40,958 nucleotides of DNA from a virus. The stretch is taken from IMG/VR virus record IMGVR_UViG_3300047552_000341, positions 1 through 40,958 of that record, one strand, 5' to 3'. The position numbers were made by a program, and so were the translations under genes. Below are positions 1 to 8,500 of the stretch, piece after piece (position 1 is the stretch's first letter; the number at the start of each line of letters is the position of its first letter). A model generated the notes under the pieces. The model made no database searches. It was not told the DNA's origin and was given only the letters and a program-made list of their open reading frames with translations.

Positions 1-127
1 TTTCTACACAAACAACGGCCAGCTAGTTTCAGGCGGCTCACCAGTTGAGGTGGCCACGCCATACACGCAGGCCAACTTGTTCAACGCAGACGGCACTTGT
101 CGTTTGCGCTTCGCTCAGTCTGGCGAC
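1..127. repeat. Direct terminal repeat, copy 1 (circular-assembly overlap)
   Basis: These 127 bases are identical to the last 127 bases of the window (40832-40958). Joining the ends restores a single open reading frame, so the repeat most likely reflects circular closure of the assembly rather than a duplicated locus. A length of 127 equals a common maximum assembly k-mer. That fits an assembler overlap better than a biological terminal repeat, though the sequence alone cannot decide. Confidence 0.95.
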
Positions 128-1948
128 TTCTTGTACATCACGCACCCGCTGTATCAGCCGCGCGTGCTCAAGCGCACCAGCTCAACCACGTTCACGCTTG
201 ACCTGTTCGAGCCAAAGGGCGGCCCGTTCATGGGCACTAATCCTGACGAGACAGTGACGGTGTACGGCTCCGGTGAGACTGGTTCGATCACGTTGACCGC
301 TTCGTCTTCGATCTTCCAGTCCGGCCATGTTGGCTCGCTGTTCTACCTTGAAGCTAAGAACGTGGATTCGATCGCGGCTTGGGAGGTGAACAAGGCGATT
401 GCTTCGACTGGCGTGCGTCGTCGTTCGGACAGCAAGTACTACGAGGCCATGACCACTGGTACCGGTGGCACAGTCAAGCCGGTTCATTCGTCTGGTGAGC
501 GCTACGACGGCGATCCTGGCATCTTGTGGGCGTTCCGTGATGCTGGCTTTGGCTGGGTCAAGATCACCGGCTACACGTCCGGCACTTCTGTTTCTGCCAC
601 TGTGCTGTCTCGCTTGCCTGCTGGCTGCGTTGGCTCTGGCAATGCCACAAATCGCTGGTCGCATGGCTCGTGGTCTGCTGTTGAGGGCTGGCCATCGTCC
701 GTGGCGTTCTTCCGTGAGCGCTTGTGCTTTGCTCGTGGCCAGCGCGTGTGGATGTCTGTGTCTGCGGACTTCTCGGACTTCTCTGCGCAAAACGACGCGG
801 GCGAAATCACGACCGACATGGCTGTGTCCATCGAGGTTGCAAGTGGCGAGGTAAACGACATTCAATGGCTGCACCCTGACAAGCAACTGATTGCCGGTAC
901 CGCTGGTGGTGAGTTTGCTGTCGGTGAGCTGTCAAACGGTGACCCGCTTGGGCCTGACAACGTTCAGGCCGTCTTGCAGTCTCGCTTTGGCGTGCGTGCG
1001 TTGCAGCCCGTGTCGGCTGGTAGTTCTGCGCTGTTCGTGATGCGTGCTGGTTTGAAGCTGCGCGAGTTCACGTTTGACTCTTTGGATTCTGCGCTCAAGG
1101 CTGCGGACGTCACCACAATCTCCGAGCACATCACCACCGGTGGCGTGATCGACATGGACTATGCCAGCGACCCCAATTCTGTTGTGTGGTGCGTGCGTGC
1201 CGACGGTTTGCTGCTTGGCTTCACTTGGAATAACGAGGAGCAGGTCAAGGGCTGGCACCGTCATCAGCTTGGTGGCGATGGCAAGGTTGAATCGGTGGCT
1301 GTGATTCCTCGCCCTGACGGCACTGGCGATCAGACATGGATGAGCGTACGTCGCACAATCAACGGGGCCACCAAGCGCTACATTGAGTTTTTGGAGAACC
1401 CGATCAGCTATGCAGCCGACCAGAAGGACGCGTTTTATGTGGACAGCGGACTCACGTACTCTGGTACCGCTGCGACCACGATTAGTGGCCTGTCCCATCT
1501 TGAGGGAGCAACTGTTGACGTATTGGCCGACGGCGCGACGCATCCGCAGGTGGTCGTTACTTCTGGCGCTATCACGTTGCAGGTGTCAGCATCAAAGGTG
1601 CAAGTTGGACTCCCATGCCCAGCCAAGTTGAAGACCGTGCGTCTTGAGGCTGGCTCGCAGGACGGCACGTCGCAGGGTAAAACAAAGCGCATCCACAAGG
1701 TGGCTTTCCGTTTGCTCATGTCTGGCACCATCAAGGTTGGGCCAAACGCCAACACGACGCAGCTCGTTGAGTTCCGCACGCCGGACAACGCCATGACCGT
1801 GGCCGTTCCGTTGTTCACTGGCGACAAGCTGGTGTCATGGCCTTCTGGCTACGAGACCGAGGCGCAAATCTTTGTGATGGTCGATCAGCCAACGCCTTGC
1901 ACGTTGGTGGCCATCTATCCGCAAATCGTGACGCAGGATGCGCGATGA
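1..1948 (+). CDS. Tail tubular protein B-like (gp12-like), 3' portion
   Basis: This is the C-terminal part of a gene that starts at 40566 and crosses the circular junction. Joined length is 2,214 nt, or 737 codons plus stop, in frame (266 nt before the junction plus 1,948 nt). The size, and its position directly after a gp11-like protein, match T7 gp12 (tail tubular protein B), which forms the tail nozzle below the portal and adaptor. The N-terminus, seen at the other end of the window, begins with a phrase (FSPLLEGRVDFERYANGC) common to this family in podoviruses and prophages. The body is rich in beta-type sequence with no obvious enzyme motif. Its stop overlaps the start of the next gene (ATGA at 1945-1948), so translational coupling is likely. 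The assignment rests on family recall and synteny. Confidence 0.85.
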   Translation, partial: FYTNNGQLVSGGSPVEVATPYTQANLFNADGTCRLRFAQSGDFLYITHPLYQPRVLKRTSSTTFTLDLFEPKGGPFMGTNPDETVTVYGSGETGSITLTASSSIFQSGHVGSLFYLEAKNVDSIAAWEVNKAIASTGVRRRSDSKYYEAMTTGTGGTVKPVHSSGERYDGDPGILWAFRDAGFGWVKITGYTSGTSVSATVLSRLPAGCVGSGNATNRWSHGSWSAVEGWPSSVAFFRERLCFARGQRVWMSVSADFSDFSAQNDAGEITTDMAVSIEVASGEVNDIQWLHPDKQLIAGTAGGEFAVGELSNGDPLGPDNVQAVLQSRFGVRALQPVSAGSSALFVMRAGLKLREFTFDSLDSALKAADVTTISEHITTGGVIDMDYASDPNSVVWCVRADGLLLGFTWNNEEQVKGWHRHQLGGDGKVESVAVIPRPDGTGDQTWMSVRRTINGATKRYIEFLENPISYAADQKDAFYVDSGLTYSGTAATTISGLSHLEGATVDVLADGATHPQVVVTSGAITLQVSASKVQVGLPCPAKLKTVRLEAGSQDGTSQGKTKRIHKVAFRLLMSGTIKVGPNANTTQLVEFRTPDNAMTVAVPLFTGDKLVSWPSGYETEAQIFVMVDQPTPCTLVAIYPQIVTQDAR

Positions 1949-2379
1949 TTCGGGTTGTGAAGATGAAGCCTCACCACTTGCAGGAGCTGCGCTTGCAGCC
2001 GATGCAGGAGGGGCTTTCGGCGACAATCACGGACGACGCTTATGCGCAGTCCTTGGCCGAGACGGACTATGCGTTTGCTGTTCTTGCTGGCGGCAAGGTA
2101 ATCGCGTGTGCTGGTTGCCTTGAAATGTGGGAGAACCGCGCGTATGCGTGGTCGATGATTTCAAAAGACGCAGGGCCTCATTTCTTTGGGTTCTTGCGCG
2201 TGGTGGATGGCTTCTTGAAGCAGGCCCCATGGCGCAGGATTGAGGCCGCTGTGCAGTCAGATTTTGCGCAGGCGCATCGCATGATTCGCTTGCTTGGTTT
2301 CGAGTTCGAGGGCCGCATGCGTGCGTTCTCGGTCGATGGTGTGGATAACGATCTTTACGCGAGGGTGCGACATGGCTGA
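1945..2379 (+). CDS. GNAT-fold gp13-like internal/tail protein (DUF2833-like)
   Basis: 144 aa. The ATG at 1945 overlaps the preceding stop as ATGA, which decides against the longer upstream extension in the same frame. The protein looks like a small GNAT-type acetyltransferase fold: an early strand-helix (MIRVVKMKPHHLQEL), a central beta run (YAFAVLAGGKVIACAGCLEMW), and a C-terminal part (RMIRLLGFEFEGRMRAF) resembling the end of GNAT domains. In T7-like phages the gene between gp12 and gp14 is gp13 (internal virion protein A), and DUF2833-type proteins occupy this slot in many podoviruses. I see no clear acetyl-CoA P-loop of the Q/RxxGxG/A kind, so it may be a structural relic of the fold. 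Role inferred from position: virion assembly or internal core. Confidence 0.7.
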   Translation: MIRVVKMKPHHLQELRLQPMQEGLSATITDDAYAQSLAETDYAFAVLAGGKVIACAGCLEMWENRAYAWSMISKDAGPHFFGFLRVVDGFLKQAPWRRIEAAVQSDFAQAHRMIRLLGFEFEGRMRAFSVDGVDNDLYARVRHG

Positions 2380-2947
2380 TCCGGTAACGTTAATGCTGAT
2401 CGCTGGTGGCATGCAGGCCGTCGGCGCAATACAACAAGGCAAGGCTCAGGCTGCTCAGCTTGAAAGCCAAGCCCGTGCTGATGAATACAACGCCAAGATT
2501 CAAGAGAATCAGGCTGCGGAGACTGCCCGCCAAGCTGGCCAGCGTGAGGAGCTGCAACGTCGTCAGGCGCGTGATTTGATTGGCAAGCAAGTGGCCGGTA
2601 CGGCTCAGGCTGGCATCAAGATGACCGGCTCTGCTCTGGACTTGTTGAACCAGTCTTACAAGGCGTCCGAGGAGGATGCGCTTGCGATTCGCTACGAGGG
2701 CGAGCTGAATCGTCAGGGCTTGTTGCAACAGGCTGAGTTGACCAAGTTTCAGGCAGCGTCTAATCGCTCGGCTGCAACTCAAGCGAAGCGTGCTTCGTAC
2801 CTGTCTGCCGCCACATCGATGGCGTCGGCTTATGCTTACACGAAGATGCCAGGCATGACGACGCCTGCTGGCTCCACCGGTACCGGCTTGAAGTCTGCTG
2901 GCTCCATGGGTCTAAAACGAACAGGCGGCATTGGCTTGCGCTACTAA
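2372..2947 (+). CDS. Internal virion protein B-like (gp14-like)
   Basis: 191 aa. The ATG at 2372 overlaps the end of the previous gene by 8 nt. The N-terminus has a short hydrophobic stretch (TLMLIAGGMQAVGAI). A long Ala/Gln/Glu-rich helical segment (about residues 20-140) follows, then a Gly/Thr-rich tail ending LKRTGGIGLRY. This is the typical build of T7 gp14-like internal virion proteins, which are ejected into the outer membrane to start the DNA conduit. It lies between the gp13-like gene and two much larger internal virion proteins, the same order as T7 13-14-15-16. No catalytic motif is seen. Assignment by architecture and synteny, not by a motif. Confidence 0.72.
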   Translation: MADPVTLMLIAGGMQAVGAIQQGKAQAAQLESQARADEYNAKIQENQAAETARQAGQREELQRRQARDLIGKQVAGTAQAGIKMTGSALDLLNQSYKASEEDALAIRYEGELNRQGLLQQAELTKFQAASNRSAATQAKRASYLSAATSMASAYAYTKMPGMTTPAGSTGTGLKSAGSMGLKRTGGIGLRY

Positions 2948-2956
2948 GGATACAAG

Positions 2957-5557
2957 ATGGCAACAATTCCAGTTTATGAACGACGCGTCCTGCCTTCTGG
3001 CGTTGGCGTGACACCGCGTGCCCAAGGTGCGCAGGTTGCTTCGACGGGTCAGGCTGTGGCAAACATGGGCCGCGCTCTTGGTCAGTTTGCCGAGCAGGAA
3101 ATGGAAGACCGAGGCGCTCTTGAGGCGTCTAACGCTTTGTCAAAGGGCGACCTGCAATGGCGTGAACAGTTCACGGCGCGTGCGAACGAATGGAAGCCTG
3201 GCGATCCTGACCTGCGCGAGCAGATCAGCAAGGAGTTTGACACTTGGACGCAAGAGACCGCTGGCAAGCTGCCAACCCGCAAGGCGCAGATGTATTTCCA
3301 GCAGAACGCTATCTCGATGAAGAACCGGCTCGACCGCGACGCCTTCATGCATCAAGAGCGCACGATCACCAATTCTGTTTTGCAGTCAACCGATGAAGGC
3401 ATGCAGGCTGACATTCAATTGGTGTTTGCTGACCCGAATCGTCGCGAGGAGATCGTCAAGCGCCGAGTGGCCACCATCGAGGCTGTTGGCCGAATCCCAC
3501 AGGACAAGCGCCGCGAGATCTCGCTTAAGTTCATCGAGCAGGCCAACATGGCTGCCGAGCAGTCCGAGCTTGCTGCCGACCCGTCTGGCTACTATGCGCG
3601 TCGTTTTGGCCGCATGGCTGTCGATGGCGTTGGCGCTTCTGGCGGCTTCAACCATTCGATCGACATGTTGCTCAAGTCTGAGGGTGGCTATGTCAGCGCC
3701 GACGGCACTTCTGGCGCTCCGGCCAACTTCGGCATCAATCAAAAATTTAACCCTGACATTGACGTCAAGTCGTTGACCCGCGAGAAGGCTGTCGAAATCT
3801 ACAAGCAGCGCTACTGGGACAAGATCAACGGCGACGCGCTGCCTCCTGAGTTGCAAGCGACCGCCATGGATGCTGCGGCCAATCAGGGCGTGGCTAATGC
3901 AAACAAGTGGATTGCCGAATCTGGTGGTGACCCTGTGCGCTTCAATGAGTTGCGTCGCGCTCACTACGAGTCGCTGATCGCGTCTGGCAAGTACACGGAG
4001 GCCGAGGGCAAGTCTTGGATGCGTCGCTTGGGCATCCACGAGAAGGCTGCCAACGGTGCGCTGCCGTCCGAAGATGACGCGGTCATGGGCACGTCGCCTG
4101 GCTCGTTCATGGCCCTGCCATACGAGAAGCGTTTGCAGTTGCGTCGTGCGGCTGATTCGGCCATCAAACAAAACACAGCGGTGGCTGCGCAGGCTTTGCG
4201 TGGCCGCTTGGCTGATTCGTCGGCCATGGCGCGTGACGGCATCCGTGACCCCAATCCGCTGACGCCCGAGTCATTTGCTCCGCTTGGCGCTGATGCCACC
4301 GTGGCGTACACCGAGTACGCCCGCACGCAGCAGTTGGCCACGGACGTTGCCGCGTTCAAGGGCTCCACCAATTCAACGCTTGAGGCCGTGGCTTCTGGTG
4401 GTGTCGTTCGTGCCGTTGCCGGTGCTGGGTACGCCGCCGAGGACGCCCGCGACAAGATTCGCCAACAAGCGGCTGCATCGATCTTGCAGCAGCGCAACGC
4501 CGACCCTGCTGGCTACGTCTCAAAAAACGTGCCGTCTGTCACCGAGTCCATGCGCACCATGCTGTCGGCCAAAACTCCGGAGGAGCAAGCTGCCGCAACG
4601 CAGAGCTTTGCCCGTGAGACGCTGGCCGCTCAGACCAACATGGGTGTGCGTGAGCCTCGCATCTTGTCGAAGGCTGCGGTTGACGATCTCGGCACGCGTA
4701 TTGCCAGCGGCAAGGAATCAGCCGCCGACCTGACCGCTGCGCTTGAGTCGCAATATGGAAAGCAGTACTTTCCGCAGGTAATGCGTGAGCTCATGAAGGA
4801 CAGCAAGTTGCCGCCTGCCATGATGATCATTCCAGACCTGCCGTCTGCTGATGCTCGCGAGACCGTTTCGCGCCTGTCGGCTATGAAGCGTTCTGATTTG
4901 GATGCTGGCGTTGACGCGTCGATGATCAAGGATATCAAGGCCAAGGTCACAGACCACATCGCCGAGTTCCGCTTGTCTGCTGGCCCAATCGGCAAGGTTG
5001 GCGCTGAGCAAATGTCGGCGTATCAGGAAACCATGGAGCGCATCGCAATTGACTTCGCTGCCCGTGGTGTGCACAAAAACGGAGGCGCTGCGGCTGATGC
5101 TGCGCGTCAGATGCTGATTGGCAAGTACCAATTCGACGGCACCTTGCGCATGCCTGCTGGCGTCAATTCTGGCGCTGTGACTGGGGGCCTGAGAAAGACT
5201 TTGCAGACCACGGTGCTGCCTGCGCTGACTGAGGCCGATGTGCCTGCCGATACGACTGGTGCTCGAACCGGTACCGAGGCGCTGATTGAGTGGCGCAATT
5301 CTGTGGCTTCGCGTCATTTTTGGCTTGCAAACAACGACACCACGGCTGCTCAGTTGTGGGTCAAGGGCAAGAACGGCGAGTTCTTCCGCGTGATGCAGGG
5401 TGGCCAGCAGGTTGAGGTTCCGTTCGAATCTGCAACAGACATGTCTTCTTTGGCCGCTCAGCCGCATAATAGGGCCAGAATTGCTCAGCGCACCTACCGC
5501 GAATCTTTGGCGGCTGGCTCGCGCAAGATCGAGCAGCAAATGCAACAGGCTAAATAA
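2957..5557 (+). CDS. Internal virion protein with embedded GH108-like muramidase (gp15-like)
   Basis: 866 aa, preceded by AAGGA at a good distance from the ATG. Residues 1-230 are mainly helical and Gln/Glu/Ala-rich. From about residue 234 a lysozyme-type domain follows. It contains a LLKSEGGYV motif with the likely catalytic Glu at 242, an ANFGINQ segment, a KQRYWDKINGDALP segment and a DAAANQGV helix, ending near residue 360. This set of motifs is characteristic of glycoside hydrolase family 108 muramidases. The remaining 500 residues are helical and of unknown fold. By position this is the T7 gp15 equivalent, a periplasm-spanning ejected protein. In T7 the wall-cutting activity sits in gp16 (a transglycosylase), so here the peptidoglycan-opening function appears to sit in the neighbouring protein. 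Expected role: local digestion of peptidoglycan during genome delivery. Confidence 0.82.
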   Translation: MATIPVYERRVLPSGVGVTPRAQGAQVASTGQAVANMGRALGQFAEQEMEDRGALEASNALSKGDLQWREQFTARANEWKPGDPDLREQISKEFDTWTQETAGKLPTRKAQMYFQQNAISMKNRLDRDAFMHQERTITNSVLQSTDEGMQADIQLVFADPNRREEIVKRRVATIEAVGRIPQDKRREISLKFIEQANMAAEQSELAADPSGYYARRFGRMAVDGVGASGGFNHSIDMLLKSEGGYVSADGTSGAPANFGINQKFNPDIDVKSLTREKAVEIYKQRYWDKINGDALPPELQATAMDAAANQGVANANKWIAESGGDPVRFNELRRAHYESLIASGKYTEAEGKSWMRRLGIHEKAANGALPSEDDAVMGTSPGSFMALPYEKRLQLRRAADSAIKQNTAVAAQALRGRLADSSAMARDGIRDPNPLTPESFAPLGADATVAYTEYARTQQLATDVAAFKGSTNSTLEAVASGGVVRAVAGAGYAAEDARDKIRQQAAASILQQRNADPAGYVSKNVPSVTESMRTMLSAKTPEEQAAATQSFARETLAAQTNMGVREPRILSKAAVDDLGTRIASGKESAADLTAALESQYGKQYFPQVMRELMKDSKLPPAMMIIPDLPSADARETVSRLSAMKRSDLDAGVDASMIKDIKAKVTDHIAEFRLSAGPIGKVGAEQMSAYQETMERIAIDFAARGVHKNGGAAADAARQMLIGKYQFDGTLRMPAGVNSGAVTGGLRKTLQTTVLPALTEADVPADTTGARTGTEALIEWRNSVASRHFWLANNDTTAAQLWVKGKNGEFFRVMQGGQQVEVPFESATDMSSLAAQPHNRARIAQRTYRESLAAGSRKIEQQMQQAK

Positions 5558-5565
5558 GAGGCTCC

Positions 5566-8500
5566 ATGACCCTTTACTTCGATCAAGGCGGTACCGACCG
5601 CGTCACACTTCAAGACATCGAGCCTTCGTTCGGCACAAAGATGGGCGCTGCCGTTGACGAGGCTTGGCTTGAGTCGTATGGCCCGACCGCTGTTGATTGG
5701 GTAAACAAGAAGCGCCAGCAGGGCGAGCCGCTGTCTGCTGTTGCCGCCGCTGACAAAATCAAAGGCTCCGGCCTTGCTGTGTCTTTGAAGCCCAAGGACA
5801 ACGAGTACACCGACGCCCAGCTTGATGTGGTTCTTGGCCGTCAGCGCGAGTTGACAATCGCCAAGGATATTCGCGACCGCACGCCTTGGGACATGGGCTC
5901 TGCCGTTCGTGGCGTTGCCATGTTTGGTGCTGGCATTGCTGACCCTGTCAACTTGGCCACCGCGTTTGTCCCATGGACTCGCGCTGTTGGTGCTGCCCGC
6001 AGCCTTGAGGCCGCTCGCTTGTCATCGTCTGCGCTGACCCGCTTTGGTGGCCGTGCTGGCTTGGGTGCGATCGATGCAGGTATTTCGACTGCGGCGCTTG
6101 AGCCGTTCTATGCTGGTATGCGCCGCAGCCTTGGTGACGACTATGACGCCATGGATTCTGTGGCCAACATCGCATTTGGCACTGCCTTCGGTGGCGGTGT
6201 GCTTGGCGTTGGTGGTGTGGGTGTGGACGCGTTCAGACAAGCCACAGGGCGCGCTTTGCCGTCTGCTAGGTTCAAAGGTATGTCCACGGACGATATCGAG
6301 CTTGTAACCGGCTTAGAACGCGAAATTGCCGCTGGCATGGACGCTCGCGACGTTGCGCGTGTGCTGGAGACTTATTCGCCCGAGATGCGCAAGTCTATGG
6401 GCTTTCCTGATGCCGACGCAACGCTCGACGTTGTTGTGCCTCCTGCTGGCATGGTGACCGGCAACGATGCCCGTGTGAAGGTGGGCGAGGTGTACGAGCC
6501 TGCGCAATGGGCCGTGGTCGATGCTGACCAGCTCACCGCCACAATTGACAAAGCCGACAACCAATTCCGCGACCGCAATCGTGCCGCCTATCAGGCCGAG
6601 TTGCAAACCCGCGCAAACAACCTAGACCCATCCTTGCTGCTGTCTGTGGATAACCCGCTGATGGACGTTGGCACGCCAACCATTGCAGTCGATGGCCGCA
6701 TCATTGGTGGCAATGGCCGCACGCTGTTTATCCAACGCGCCTATGAAATCGGCAAGGGTGAAGACTACCGTGCTGCCTTGTTGGCCAAGTTGACTGAGCT
6801 CGGCATCGATCCTGCTCAGGCTGAGGGCATCAAACGCCCAGTGCTCGTGCGTCGCTTTACGCGTCAGGTTGACGTCAAGAAGGCCGCGATGCTCTCCAAC
6901 GAGGGCGGCTCCACTGCCATGTCTGCGCTGGAGCAGGCCAAGGTGGACGCTGAGCGCCTGTCGAACATCCGTCTGGAGGCTGATGCCGACGGCAACTTTA
7001 ACGTGGCTGGCAATCGTGCTGGCATCCGTCGTTGGCTTGAGGCTGTGCCGGACGGTGAGCGCAACGAGTTGATGTCTGCCGACGGCATGCTGTCGTCTGC
7101 TGGTTTGCAGCGTTTGCGCAACGCTTCACTGTTCCGTGCCTATGGTGATTCGCCTGTGCTGGAGCGTTTGGTCGAATCGACGAACGTTGGCAGTCGCAAC
7201 GTTGCCTCTGCGCTGGCTCGCACTGTTGGCGTTGTTGCAGACGCTGAGGCGGGCATTGGCCGTGGTGAGCTGTACCCGTTGTCGATCTCTGACGACATTC
7301 GCATGGCTGTTGAGCAGTTTGAAAACCTGCGCCAGATGGCCATGCCGGTTGACGCCTACCTTGCCCAGCAGGACGCCTTGGGCGACGCGCTGACTGGCGA
7401 GGCCCGTTTGCTTTTGAGTGTGATTGGCCGTCATGTGGCCAGCTCTCGCCGTATTGCCGACGTAATTTCTGGCTACTACGATCGCGTGCAAGACCTGGGC
7501 AACCCGTCGCAGGCTGACATTTTTGGCGACGTGATGACGCCCGACAAGCTGCGCATGCTGCAAGATTCAATCGACGAGATGGAGTCGCGCATGGACAACG
7601 CCGCCGAGGTGGTGGAGAAGGTCGAGCCAGAAACGCGTGAGGCCGCAATGCGTGCTGGCATTGCCCAGATGGCTGATGGCCGCGTGGTTGACGTCGAGGC
7701 GATCATCAAGACCGACCCAGCCGCTGGCGGCACTGCCACGGCTCAGGACTTGCAGTCTGCTGCGGCTCGCAATCAAGCGCCGGAGTCTTTGCGCGTTGCT
7801 GACTTTGAGGCCAGTGGTGCAATCGACGCCGAGAACGCCACGGCTCCTAAGTGGTCTGGCGTTGCTGACGCTCAGGCTGCTATGGATGAGGCCGATGCCA
7901 TGTTGGCCGACACGCTCAAGGCTGGCGATCAGGCGTTCAAGTACTCGCGCGGTGAAGCGCCTGGCCAAAAGAAGGCCACCGTGTGGCAGGGCACCACTGC
8001 CCGCTTTGCTGCCGAGCCAAACAACCCGCTTGGCATGTTCCGCTGGGACAAGATTAACAGCGAGTTTGGCGAGCAGGCGCAGGCGTTTGGCTATGGCCAC
8101 TACCTTGCTCAGCAGGCTTGGGTTTCGCAGACGCGGTACCGCCAGCGCTTGACCGAGCGCCGCTTAAGTCAGGGCCGCTCGTACGAGGTTTCTGATGGTG
8201 CTGGTGGCACGATGATCTTGAACATGATCACCAGCGCCAAGGCCTTTACATTGGCTGACGGCACGGTTGTCCACCGAGACCAAAAGAACCCAGCCATGGC
8301 CGCTAAGGCTGCGGCAATTTATCAGGTGCGCGAGTTTGGTTACGAGGGTGCTGAAATTAGCTTCCGTCGACGAATCCAAGAAATTGAAAATTCGATTGCA
8401 AGTGAAACATCTCCTTCAATGGCCGCTCGCATGCGTGGCGATCTTGCCGACGTTCGCGCCCGCCTGCGTGCAATTTATGACGTGACCAAGCCCAACGAGG

